Assembly (NCBI GenBank): GCA_032622095.1 | Contig: CP136069.1 | Location: 158,031,043-158,095,042 of the forward strand | Direction: 5' to 3' | DNA from: Siphonodentalium dalli | Taxonomy: Eukaryota > Mollusca > Scaphopoda > Gadilida > Siphonodentaliidae | DNA length: 64,000 nt | In this document: one piece after another, positions 21,972-33,848 of the stretch | How positions within the stretch are numbered: position 1 is the first letter of the stretch | Layout of the letters: every line of letters starts with the position of its first letter | Translations under genes and position numbers: made by a program | Notes under the pieces: generated by a model | Told to the model about the DNA's origin: nothing | What the model saw: only the letters and a program-made list of their open reading frames with translations | The model's database searches: none

Positions 21972-22232
21972 TGATCATACGTAAACGTAAGTTGCGCCCG
22001 CTTGTTACTGTTCATGTGATTATCGGATGAATTTTTATATTTAGAAGCATTTGATGATAAACCCTAACGGGACACAAGAAAATAATATATACAATGTATG
22101 TAAATAATCACATTTAACGTAAATGTGGATGTTTAGCCTGCCCGTGTAATACGAGTCTCAGCTGTCTGGCCATCGACGCAGACATGTCTGGAATTTTGGG
22201 CGCCGATGTAGGTTGTGACGTCATGATGTAAG
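21972..22232 (+). repeat. Direct repeat DR, unit 2
   Basis: Second copy of the repeat at 21204-21470, ending about 70 bp before the acceptor of the lectin exon. It may be a local duplication, or flanks of an unrecognised element. Confidence 0.8.
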
Positions 22233-22303
22233 TCTTTCTACACATATACCTAAAGAAGAAGTCGAACAAACGAACCGTTCGTTCATTTATCTCATCGCTG
22301 CAG

Positions 22304-22493
22304 GTGATACGATGGGAATGTTGAAATGGATTTTCTACCCTAAGAAGTATTGTTATGAAAACGCCAGGCAGTTTTGCAATCAAATGGATGGAGGACACTT
22401 GTTTACTCTGGACTCCGACTTGAAAAGAAGGAATTTCGTGAAATACGTACGCAATAACCTACAACAACTAACTGGATGGGACTATGATGATTG
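22304..22493 (+). CDS. Receptor exon A: N-terminal half of a C-type lectin-like domain
   Basis: Acceptor ...CATCGCTGCAG ends at 22303 behind a pyrimidine-rich tract. Donor GTGAGTAA starts at 22494. The exon enters in phase 1 and leaves in phase 2. The frame reads WIFYPKKYCYENARQFC then GGHLFTLDS, matching the CTLD helix-1 pattern (A-R-x-x-C, G-G-H-L, x-D-S). It then has a basic helix and GWDYDDW, which is completed by the first base of exon B. The usual upstream CTLD strand with its leading Cys/Trp must be in a preceding exon. No stop codons, and no other element overlaps it. Confidence 0.75.
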
Positions 22494-22659
22494 GTGAGTA
22501 AACATAATTCCTTATAATAAATTATAGCGCTACCGATGAATGGACAGCTATTGACTTGTATAATAGCAAATAGCACCATGCACTCGCTGTAGCTCACAGC
22601 CTCATAAATCGCCCAGCCGCCAGCGCTTGTAAGGCTTAGCGACAGTATCTAGGAAGTAA

Positions 22660-25240
22660 TTACGGAGGCGTGGTTAAATCGTAAACGAGGTTCCCCAATT
22701 GATAGGACGCGTATTGGGTATAGGCAAGAAAACATGTCGCGATGCCAGCATTGTAGATTATGCGCTAGGATCTGAAGAGGTATTTGGTCTCATTAGTGAT
22801 TTTGAAATCCTTGAGTGTTCATGTCTCACGTCTGATGTCCACTGTGCTCTCAGTATCAAGATTAGTAGTAGTCTATCGCACGAACCACTTGTATCTTCTT
22901 CTTTTGATCACTTTGAATCGAAAGGACCCAGTTTGCCATCGCGACTCAAAATGGGAAAATGCTAAAGCGGAACAATTCGTAAACTTAGTTGGGACGCGCG
23001 CGGACGAATTGGAGATAACTTTTGAAAAATACTGCGATGGACATACATGTATAACATCGAATGCCGATTACTGTGCTTCTGAAATTGCGAACATTTTAAC
23101 ATCTGCACAGAATAAATATTTGGTACGTCTGACCGGAAATTTGTTAAAGCTAACAATGCAAACTTTAAGCATAAAAACAACAGGCCATGGTTTGAGAAAG
23201 AATCTAGAATCCAACGAAAGAGGTTTAATAGAGGCAAAATGTTTAATAAAAATAAGTCTGAACTAAATAAAGTCGCTTTACGATCTGTAAGCAAGAACAC
23301 AATGAATACGAAAATTGTTTCTATGAACGAACGTTGCAATAACGAACTTCGGTGTTTGTCGCAGAGATCTACAGGTGAATTTTGGCGAACCCTCTTACTC
23401 ATCCAGCAGAGCTGCCCAAACTGAAATTCCCATTGGGGTGGATGACCTCTTTGAACACTTTAAATCCCTGAATGTGGAAGAGGAAACAACTCAACTAGAC
23501 CCCCTAATTAACGAGATGTTTGGTCTAGAAACTACTGAAGAACTGAACAACCCCATCAGTTCAGAAGAAATATCCAGTGTTATTGACAAGTTAAAATTAA
23601 ATAAATCAAGTGGCGTTGATCGCGTCTCGAATGAGTACATCAAGACAACTAAAGACATTATGTTACCGTATTACACTCGTCTATTCAACTCGATATTTGA
23701 CACTGGTGTTTTTCCTGATGAATGGACAACAGGGTAATTGTACCCCTATATAAACATAAAGACTCTCGTAACAACCCAGATTTATATAGGCGAATAGCTC
23801 TGCTCAGTTGTATTAGAAAGGTATTTACCGGAATTCTAAATAAGCGATTATCAGTGTACATAGGACGCCAGGGAATTTTAAGCGAGAATCAGTCTGGTTT
23901 CAGGAAACATCGTTCCTCTTTAGACAATATTTATATACTATACGCACTTTTTAAAATTTATTTTCGAGGTGGGAAGAAACTCTTTCAAAAAAGCATTTCA
24001 TACCGTTTGGCGACAGGGTCTGTGGGTAAAACTCTTGAGAAGCGGAATAAACGGAAAATTCCTCTAGGTAATCAGTCGTATGTACCAGACCACCAAAGCT
24101 TTCGTTATGAGAGGGGGTCGGAGATCTGAATAGTTTTCATGCAAAACAGGATTGAAACAGGGGGGGGGGGATCTTTCGCCTCTTCTATTCTCGCTGTATC
24201 TAAATGACCATGAGGATTTCTTAGAACACTGCTCTGTAGTCGGTTTGAAATACCTGTCATCTCGTATGTATGAACAACTTGGCACATATTTGAATTTGTT
24301 CTGCATTCTTTATGCAGACGACACTGTTATTTTTTCAGACAATGCACGTGATATGCAACGCTCACTAGATGCCTTCAGTGATTATGCAAGTTCGTGGGAA
24401 CTGCAGGTAAACACACAGAAGACTAAGGTTATGATTTTTGGCAACAAAAGGGCTGAATCTGGCATAATATCCGAAAATCTAAGAGACATAGAAGGCGTAC
24501 ATTTAAATTTTTGCAAGTCATTCACGTATATGAAGAGCAGTACGCCAAATTACATGGTATATGGTGAGCTCGGTCGTTTGCCTCTTTACATTGACATAAA
24601 CAAGAGAATGATGTCATATTGCTCCAAATTGATAACCCACCCTGACAACAGATTAATGCACAAACTGTACAAATTGTTGATTGCCGTTGAAACGGGTGGG
24701 GAAAAGGTTCGATTGATTGAGGACAACCCTCCAGTCTAATGGGTTCGATGACACGTGGCAACCCAAAAGACCACGATACCGTCGATGATAGGCAGGATGC
24801 ACTCAGCTCTGATTAATGCTTTTAAAATAGATTGGGATAGGGATATAGCCTCATCCTCTTCTCGTGGCGAATAATACAGACATCTTAAAATCAAGCGCAT
24901 TCAGTGTTTTTTGTTATGAATTGCCATTTAATGACAGAGTAAGCATTACACAAAATCAGAACAGCGAATCATAGATTGAGGGTAGAGGTGGCTAGATGAG
25001 GCAAAAAAAAGAGGAATAAAACCCAGATGGTATGCTCCCTTTGTAAGGTCTCTATATCAGACGAATACCATTTTATAATGGTTTGTCCGAAGTTAGCCGA
25101 CATTATAGAAAAGCTTATCCCAAATGAGTATTGGGCAAAGGGTTCCATTGATTATCTGTATACACTTTTGAACTCTACTGATCTCATTCATCTGAAGAAA
25201 CTCTCAAAAGGCATGAAGCGATATGAGGACAACTGAGGCA
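22660..25240 (+). pseudogene. CR1/L2-like LINE ORF2 remnant (EN end, RT, C-terminus)
   Basis: Broken non-LTR retrotransposon in the first intron. In order: the end of the AP endonuclease (22750-22870, SIVDYALGS...TSDVHCAL, the SDxH motif altered around V), a connecting region with (W/F)FEK-like and GEFWRTL segments (23170-23390), the RT N-terminal half (23420-24120, SSGVDRVSNEYIK, FRKHRSS), the RT catalytic half (24152-24739, LSPLLFSLYLND, YADDTVIFSD), and the C-terminal Cys/His motif (25027-25236, CSLCK...DEYHFIMVCP). At least four frameshifts separate these. A block between the RT and MKSSTPNYMVYGE is deleted relative to the 44.5-50.4 kb copy. Not functional. Confidence 0.85.
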
Positions 25241-26589
25241 GATGGCATGGTATATTTAAGGATCACAAATGACAATGTTCGTATTAACCAGTTATCAACT
25301 AGTCCTCGTTAAGACCAAGTGCATATTGTACTATGCCTTTTCGATATCTGATGACTTAATTACCTCTTATACATGTGTATACGCTATTTATATTACACGC
25401 AACGCTAACGATGATATACCACATAGACTTATGAAGGCACATATCATGCTCAAGATTATGTATATATAGCCCCCTATTTCTCGATATACTGTCGAGCACC
25501 ATAATCAAAACAAAGTCACTCGAGCATTCTCAGTTAGACAATAAACAAACGCGGTATTTTACACTTTTACATGGTATATATTGATTTTTTATATTTTGGC
25601 ATGGCTGTGGTATGGTAATATAAGCAATTGTCGATTGTAATCGAATCTATATTCGTTTAATATGTTCGTGGGTGGATACTTGTATATATATGTACATATG
25701 TTCTAAGTACAGTATGCAAGTTACTGTATGTTTCCTTGTACATGTAACAATGGCTGAATAAACAATGAATCAAGAGATATGCATGGCTGCGAAACACTTG
25801 CCATACGTCCGATAATGTCACGTGATCGACAATGACGGCGCCCATGAAGATTCGGGTTCCGATGCAATAATTAGCTTTTTTTTATTAACTGCTGGTGCTG
25901 TTCAACTTTGGTAATTTATAGATGGATTCAAACAGTATTTATCGATGAGTTCTGATCTATTACGGCATTTGTGCGTACTCGAAGACGTATATATGGACTA
26001 AAAGCTCCAATGTTCGTGCATCACGGAGATTTCACGTTTGTGCTTATGGTTTGTGAACACTGAATTGAAATTTTCTATTGACTGCCGCATATATTATGTC
26101 ACTAAAAACTTGGAAAAAAGGACAATTCAAAGAAAAGGGAACGAACAAGCCCTGGCCACATATCCACTGAAGCCAAAGTTCATAAAAGTACTGGCATATA
26201 TATAGTAATGGAATTGTCAGAAATAAATGAGTCTGTGAATATTGGAAAATCATATGAAACTAGTCACACTGAAAGTGAAAGTTCCTATATCGGCTCCGAT
26301 TATAGTATTTAATTGTCTGATCCCCACCAGAAGCCGCCCTCATTTTCTGCTGAGCAATGATTTATTATGTTGTTTCATTTTGTTTTTCTTATTTCACTGT
26401 TTCACCTGATCACGTGTTTTGAATTTTGACTCTTGATTTTTGGGTCTGGTCTTGTATAGGTTTTCCTGTTGACGGACCCGATACTCTGTTATAAATATGA
26501 CATTTATGCACAAATAAACTTTATTTCCAAAAAAAATAACTATGTTCGATAATTGACCTATCAACTAACTGCCTATACCAAAGTGCGAA
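25241..26589. other. Stretch without recognisable gene
   Basis: Probably includes LINE 3' untranslated sequence at its start. Nothing else recognisable; frames here are short and motif-free. Confidence 0.35.
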
Positions 26590-26829
26590 TATAAGCTCGC
26601 TCAACAGAAAGGTGCGATGTGGAACTGTAAACATGAACACGGAGACGAATTTCATTTTATAATGAACTGTATAAAACTGCATGAGCTAAGAACCAGATAC
26701 ATACCTGAAATTATATGGAAAACTGGCTCACATGAAGCGTTTTATGACCTTCTCAGTGACACTAAACAGATTACAATGAAGAAACTGTCAATTTACATCA
26801 CGAAGGGGCTTAATAGTGTAGGTAGTTAG
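26590..26829 (+). pseudogene. LINE ORF2 C-terminal fragment
   Basis: The frame 26617-26829 reads MWNCKHEHGDEFHFIMNC then a KLSIYITKGL end, the same C-terminal Cys/His domain seen at 25027-25236 and 49680-49910, diverged from both. It is a 5'-truncated LINE insertion, which is the usual outcome of target-primed integration. It ends where the foldback at 26846 begins. Confidence 0.75.
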
Positions 26830-27818
26830 CGACAAAAAATGCTCGGATCGATACAAGTCAGATAAAAGCGCCATTTTTTAGTATCTTGTAGGGCAGCATC
26901 TCTAGTCTAGGAATTTTCCCAAGAACCAACTTTTTGACCGACTAGAGCCGATAATTCAAGATGACGTCCAAGATGGCCGCCGGTTTGACGGTGGTACACC
27001 TAATGTTTTTGCTTCTCGATTTGACATGGTAATCATAACGAATTCCCCCACTTTATCTAAGAATGGTGTTTATGGAATAACAACCGCGACTTTCAGTTGA
27101 AAAATGGCCACAATTATTGAAGATGGATGCCAAAATGGCGGCCAAAACATTAGAAATTGTGCTTTTTCCGTACTTTTTATTAAATACTTTACAATTTTCG
27201 AGATAATATAAGAGAAGATATGAATAATGTATTCATTATTCGATGGATTAACTTCTGCGGAAGAGTTATGTACATTAAAGGCGAAGTATTTTTGTTCGTA
27301 CTGGTAGAAATGTGAGGTAGAATATGTGCTATATAAAATGAATGAAATTATTCTCAGACTGGGTTTCATTCTGTAAATGCTTAATAACCAACGATGAATG
27401 ACACTGATATAATCAATTCTATTTGCGACACTACTATATTGTTGGATCAATTGAATACAAATTTGTATGTCGAGATGTTTACAAATAGAAAATCAATTGA
27501 GTAGTGGATTTACCACGAAATTAGGAAACACTAAATGACAGACCCGATACTCATCAAACCCAATTCGGTTCTCAAAAAACAAGAACATATGGAAGGTATT
27601 CTGCAACATATCTTCATCATTGGGCCTCGTATTCAAATTACCAATACTTAAATTAAGTGTTTTTATGTCCAATTATACACAACATGATTGAAGCTTATAC
27701 TCGAAGGTATATTTGAGGTCGGAATAAGAAATAATATTATTTCCTTGTAATATATATAGTGTCCTCAATTATTCCAGCAACAGAACATGTAACAACCATG
27801 CAAATAGCCCAGATTCAA

Positions 27819-28267
27819 CTAGAGGTGTGACTGTCCCAATGGGACTACGGATACCCCCCTGTTTTTAAAATACTAAGATGTTTCACATGTCAGTAAACAT
27901 TTAGTTAAAATAATAAAATAACAGTTCCCATTGCAGGTGTACAACCATAACCCTAATCTTAAACCTATTGACCGAAAAATGTAGGAATAAAAGCTTGGAC
28001 AAAATTATGTATGTTGCGAAAAAATTTCTAAGTCGAAAAAGGGGAATAACTCCACAATAAAATGTCGGACAGACGTCATAATCGCAGGTGCACAGATTCC
28101 CATGGTGGTTGATGTCTGTACCAAGATTCACGGAAATTGATCAAAAAACGACTGAGAAAAACTCCGGACAAATTTGTGTCCACGGACGGACGACGGACGA
28201 CGGACGGACGACGGACAAGCTGACTCCAGTATACCCCCCCCCCCTAACTTCGTTGCGGGGGGTATAA
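27819..28267 (-). mobile_element. Helitron-like (HINE-type) insertion in the left foldback arm
   Basis: The insert begins CTAGAGGTGTGACT and ends with CGGACGGACGACGG repeats plus a hairpin formed by CCCCCC...AACTTCGTTGCGGGGGG and TATAA. On the minus strand it therefore ends in CTAG followed by T, as Helitrons do. The matching right arm (near 31390) reads straight through GATTCAATAAT, which is the unoccupied site. Units of this kind are widespread in molluscs (general knowledge). No coding capacity. Confidence 0.7.
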
Positions 28268-29479
28268 TAATATATACATTAGTGCAATGCATTGCATCTA
28301 TATATCCATATGTATAATTTTGTGTGTTATATTGTTGCTGGGATTTACTCCAGGGGGCCATGTGGTGGGAAGATAGAATCAGTAAATTTGAAAATGCCCT
28401 TCCTATTAATAAATTGAATTGAACAAATCACTACTCACAACTACATATGCACAACTCCGTACATGGACGTTTGCTTTTTGAATATTTGCACCTGGAATAA
28501 ACCGATTTGCAAACACACCTAATCAACTCTGTGCACACTCTAGTCACTTCTGTGATTGTCGTCCACACATGAACAAAAGAATCGTCACTAAATTTCCACC
28601 TGAAGGAGTCACCCTTGGGGAATCTGTTTCACCAGAACGATTCTATCACCCTTCCGGTTCCGTATTTATCAAATTAAGTTCCGATTCTTTCGCGATTTGT
28701 TAAAAAATATTCAAAGTTTTGATAGGCTGTTATACACTGAATGTCAATACAGAAAGTATTCTTCAATAACAATCAACAGATTAGGTCTTTGTACGTGCTT
28801 ATTGGTGATAGTAATGCAAAATCAAAAGACGTACATTTGTGTGTATTTCCCACGAGTATTAATTAGCAGTTCGATGCTAAAATTTTCAGCCTTATCATAT
28901 TTAAATTGGGCTGGAACTTGTCAGGTTTTATGATCTAACATTAGGTTATTATAGTGTCCTGTGTTCGATCATACAATGTTACATGTTCGAGCCCAACTAA
29001 AGTGTCAAGGCCGATAAACTTATCATCAAATTGATGCTTAATTTACATATGAAATGCACACAAACGTATTATGCCTCTAAGTGTGCACAAACATAGCCGA
29101 TTTCGCATTATAGTCACCAATAAGCACGAGCAAAGACCTAATCTACGGATATTTGTTTAGAAAATAGTTCTGTTTTGACATTTAGTGTATATTAAAATGG
29201 CGGTCAAAACTTTGAAAATATTTGTTTTAAATCGCGAAAGAGTCGGGACTTAGTTCGATAGAAACAGAACCGCAAAGGCGATAGAATCGATTCTTGTGAA
29301 ACAGTTTTCCCCAGTGAGTCAGGTGCTGGAAACTTTGCATATATTATGGGGCTTACAGTCCATATACCAGCCTGATATATACTAGTAGCATGATTTCCGT
29401 TGGTGGTAACTGTTCATGTGCACGGCCTTTGCTGAACATTTCATGTCTATCTTATTAACTGAGGCCAGGTTCGCAGATT

Positions 29480-30464
29480 TGTCATAAACAATCAAGACGA
29501 AATGCTAAATCTACTCAAATAGTGGTGATGGAACATCAAGTACCACAAAAGGATTCCTCGTATTTGACATCAAGCATTCTATGAACTCTGGGTAAGCTTT
29601 CCAGGCATACCAAAATGTTTGATTACCCTTACCCAAAAAAAAGGAAGTAGAGTCGCATCCTGATATCACATGGAAATGATGGAATATTGGAAGCACCGTT
29701 GAATTTTCTGAGCCCATTGAATTGTACATATCAACTATGTTACAGATAACATGGAATTTAGACTTGCCGAAAGACACAGTTTCAAATCTTTGCACTGGAG
29801 TAGCATAGCATGCAGACGTCACAACAGAATCACGATAATATAATCGATGAATGAGTTTTTAGCATATGAGATATATGTCCGACTAATCTACTGTCAGCTT
29901 CTTCATATGCACATCCAAAGATAATATGTTCCACATTAGGACCGTGGTATCATCCTCCGTTACGAAGATGGTTCTCCCTGTTAGGGTTTCCAATTTAAAG
30001 AGACATTCATTGACCAATGCAAACAATTATTGCTTGTTGGTGGTGTTTCTTAGAAAGTCATTCCAATTCGGTGGAATTTTGTAATAAGCCACCAGTTTAC
30101 ATCGAATCCCACAACCACGTTTATCTCGCGTTCCTGTTTTGATACTGTCCTCTATTTACCTGTCCAAAACCAAGTCAATTATTCTACAATCTGCGAGTTG
30201 CATCATAACATATGGAATAAACGTTGTGCTGATAAACATTGAGAAGGTGTGCCCGACTTCGGGTGGCAGTAAGTGTAACAGAGCACCCCCGTCGAACACC
30301 TTACACTCGGCCTTTGGCTTTAGCTCTGCAGTTTCTACCGGCATGTGGTTTGAATCGGATGGGACCTTCATGCAGCTTAGGAAGTCACATTTATTACCAC
30401 CCCTCCTTTCGCACACTTTCGATATAGATGGGGGAACAGCTGGTGAGAAGAACATATATTTCAT
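29480..30464 (-). pseudogene. Pseudogene of a transposon-associated protein (DGAA...L / GCDTTS family)
   Basis: Minus-strand conceptual translation from 30464 gives CKVFDGGALLHLLPPEVG, then FIPYVMMQLADCRIIDLV, a decayed middle (PPNWNDFL-like near 30070), and from 29822 HVISGCDSTSFFLGKGNQ with WKAYPEF. This order matches a family of large uncharacterised proteins common in invertebrate and fish genomes, with VFDGAALV...PYI...VDIVWD early and H-x3-GCDTTS-x-FxGKGK-x3-W later. Multiple frameshifts and stops break it. Part of it is duplicated in inverted orientation at 30570-30800. The function of the family is not known to me; it is usually regarded as mobile-element derived. Confidence 0.65.
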
Positions 30465-32377
30465 ATGCTACAAACCGATTCTACATCGATTATTGTTCGC
30501 ACTGTTGATACATATATGCATGCTATGCTTCAATGCAAATATTTGAAACTGTTTGTCTTTTGACAAGTCTAAATCACATGATACCTACAACATAGTTGAT
30601 ATGTGAAATTCAATGGGCTCAAAAAATTCAACTGTACTTGTATTCAACTGTACCAATATTCCATCCGATATCAGGATAAGACTCGACTTCCTTTTTCTTT
30701 GGTAAGGGTAAGCGCAATTTTGGGATGTTTGGAAAGCGCCCAGACCTCATAGAATGCTTGATGCCAATTGCGAGGAATCATTGTGTGGTACTTGATGTCT
30801 CATCACCACTATGTGAGTGTATTTAGCGTTTCGTCGTGATTGTTTATGACAAATCTTTGAACCTGACCTCAGTTAATGAAGCTAGGCATGAAATGTTCAG
30901 CACTTGAACATTTACCAACAACGAGGAACATGCTCTTGCAACATGAAATATATATATAAATAATAAATAAATATATCGTGATATATATCAGGCTGGTGTA
31001 TGGACTGTAAGCCCCACAGTAGATGGAAAGTTTCCAGCACCTGACTTCTTTGGATGGAAATTGATTGACGGTTCTTTTGTTCCTGTATGGATGACAACCC
31101 AGAAGCGGCTAGATAGTGCACATACTTGATTAAATGTGTTTGCAAATCGGTTTGTTCCAGGTGCAAATGTTCAAAAAGAAAACGTCGATGTATGAAGTTG
31201 TCCAGATGTGGTTGCGAGAAGTGAATTGTTCAATTCAGTTTATTTTAAACAAAGTGCATTATAAAATTTACTGATCCATCTTCCAACCACAGAATTCCCC
31301 TGGAGTATATCCCAGCAACAATAGTATACACAATATTACACACATACATGCAATACATTGCAATAATGTACATATTATTGAATCTGGGCTATATTCAAGG
31401 GTGCCTTTGATTCCCGCTTGCGTTCGCATGATTGTTTCATGTTCTGTTGCCGGAATAATTCAGGACCCTGTATGTTACAAGGAAACAATATGATTTCTTA
31501 TTCCGACCTCAAATATACTTTCGAGTATACGCTTCAATCCTTTTGTGTATAATTGGACATAGCAACTGACTTTAAGTACTGGCAATTTTAATACGAGTCC
31601 CGATGTTGAAGAAATGTTGCAGAATACCTTCCACGTGTTCCTGTTTTGAGAACCAAATTGAATTTGACGATTATGGGTTTTGTCATTTGGTGTTTCCGAA
31701 TTTCGTGGTAAATCCACTACTAAATTGCTTTTTTATTTGCAAAGTTCTCGATATTCAAATTTGTAATCAATTGATCGAACTATATATTAGTGTCGCAAAT
31801 AGAATTGAAGAAATCAGAGCCATTAATTGTTGGGTTCTAAGCATTTACAGAATGAAACCCTGTCTGAGAATAATTTTGTGCATTTTACATAGCACATATT
31901 CTACCTCACATTTGTACCAGAACAAACTATACTACTTAGCCTTTAGTGTGCATGACTCTTTCACAGAGGTTATTCCATCGAATAGTCAACATATTGTTGA
32001 TATCTTCTCTTATATTATCTCGAAAATTGTAAAGTATTTAAAAAAAAATAAGGCCAAAACGGAACATTTTCATGTTTTGGCCGCCATTTTGGCACCCATC
32101 TTCCATAATTGTGGCCATTTTTCAACTAAAAGTGAGGACTGTTATTCTGCAACCACCATTCTTAGATAATAGGGTGGAATTCGTTATGTTTAACATATCA
32201 AATTGAGAAGCAACACTATTAGGTGTATCACGGTCAAAACGGCGGCCATCTTGGACGCCATCTTGAATATTCGTATCTACGTCGGTCAAAACGTTGGTTC
32301 TTGAGAAAATTCCTAGACTAGAGATGCTGTCCTACAAGATATTTAAAAATGGCACTTTTATCCGACTTGTATTGATC

Positions 32378-33031
32378 AAAACCTTCACTATAAGATCAAT
32401 GAAATTAAATAACACCGTTTTATTACTAGTTATACTTGAAGTTGATTGACATTTCCTTGCAGGTTTACACTGGCATTTATGTACTTGCTTTCAGGTAGTG
32501 ACTTCGGTAAAATTAAGTTTATTTGTATTACTGTATAATTATGTGCACACAATCTTGTATATATGTTATATATCTCATGTTACACATCTATGTGTCTGAG
32601 AATAAACAATTACAACAACAACAACAACGAAAGGTCATTGTACAGACACGTTGTGACTAAGCAAACATTCTGAAACATGCAGGGGCGCGAAAGTTGGAGG
32701 GGCGCATACACTCCAATAGCCGAAATACACAACGAGTGGGTTAAGAAATATAACATATAATATAGATATTGTAATAATTACCAATTTACCAATTAACACA
32801 CGATTAATCTTGTCAAAGTCAACATTTAGTCAAGTTCTACTCCAACGAAATTCTGACTCTCTTATTTCCCCGGTTGTCAGTAACTGGAGTAACACGACGC
32901 GAACACATTGGACTTGAAGGTGGAGGGGAGTTTCGTTGGTTCGGCTAAGCTACTCGAAACTTCTAAATGACTCTCTGACTGCTTCTGTGCGTTTTTATCA
33001 TTGTTTTTAAATAAATGTTTCTTACAATTTT
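32378..33031. other. Stretch without recognisable gene
   Basis: Contains a short (ACA)n run near 32612 and nothing else I can support. Confidence 0.4.
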
Positions 33032-33288
33032 TAGGACATAAAATAAAAAAACATCCATTACCCTGCAGGGAGCCCCACACATTTATAGAAGCATATAGAA
33101 GAGTGTCGTCTGCTCATGTTTGTCTGGGGCTCTGTATGGGTGAAATTATCAAATTGTTAAAGAATACAAGAAAAACTTATTAAAATTGTAAAAAATTGTT
33201 AGACCAATGCATTCTCTTATATATGCGAGGCGACCTATGGTCGACTCGCATATATAAGAGAATGCATTGGCACAGGGTAAAACCGATC
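33032..33288 (-). mobile_element. MITE family B, fragment
   Basis: Inverted relative to 10450-10838. It contains the GAGCCCCACACA...TGTGGGGCTC-type block (33070-33135), the A/T-rich interior and one 67-bp hairpin (33204-33270) ending CACAGGGTAAAA. Both outer termini of family B are missing. Confidence 0.7.
33204..33270. repeat. 67-bp hairpin core, copy 6
   Basis: Intact hairpin, orientation as in 672-738. Confidence 0.88.
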
Positions 33289-33848
33289 CGAGATCCAAAT
33301 GAATTCCAAATTGTGGCACTTGGTATGCATTCGAGGCATTCTAGATATCCCAATTATCATCCAAACAAGGCCAGTTCTCAAACTCCATAACTATTATGAC
33401 TTGTGTACGCGTGTATGTGAAATGATTGACTGAAGATAATTTTGATCCAATTAGCTGCCAGTAGTTAATTCACACTATACATATAGCACGAGCACTATAT
33501 TCACCGGCCGGCGGTTATGTTTTTCAATTAAATTCGGATTAATTAGATAGCCCCAGGTCATCTATAGAGGTGATCCTAAACACGCCTGTAATGTTTACAA
33601 ATATTTTTTCGATAACTGGCTGCATGGTGTGGCGATGGATTAAAATTTGAAATCCAAGATGGCTTCTTTCGTTCATGTGTTTTAACGAATATCGGAATAA
33701 TTGATGACCCCCCCCCCCCCCCCCCGCCATATAGAGGTAACCCCGAAGATCCGTATACCAACGGAAATTGTTGACGAACGGACGCACGCCTCCACGGAAG
33801 GACGCCAACCCATAGCTCAAACTTGACTGTCACGTTGAGTTAAACGGA

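Larger units (their letters stand above)
26846..32377. mobile_element. Large composite foldback structure (about 5.5 kb)
   Basis: The left arm 26846-28460 pairs with the right arm 31200-32377: GATCGATACAAGTC faces GACTTGTATTGATC, and AAGATGGCCGCC faces GGCGGCCATCTT. Two further inverted repeats are nested inside: 28600-28930 with 29040-29330, and 29270-29800 with 30560-31080. The inner pair duplicates part of a pseudogene. Frames such as 31603-32169 and 27070-27450 are mirrored arm sequence, not convincing genes. A Helitron-like insertion interrupts only the left arm. Confidence 0.7.

Noticed and set aside
28190-28230. (GGAC)n microsatellite as an independent locus
   Set aside because: It is an internal part of the Helitron-like insertion at 27819-28267.
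31603-32169. 188-codon plus-strand frame as a host gene
   Set aside because: It is the mirrored arm of the 26846-32377 foldback (its counterpart is 27070-27450 on minus), mixes AAAATGGCGGCC-type noncoding repeat, and has no domain.
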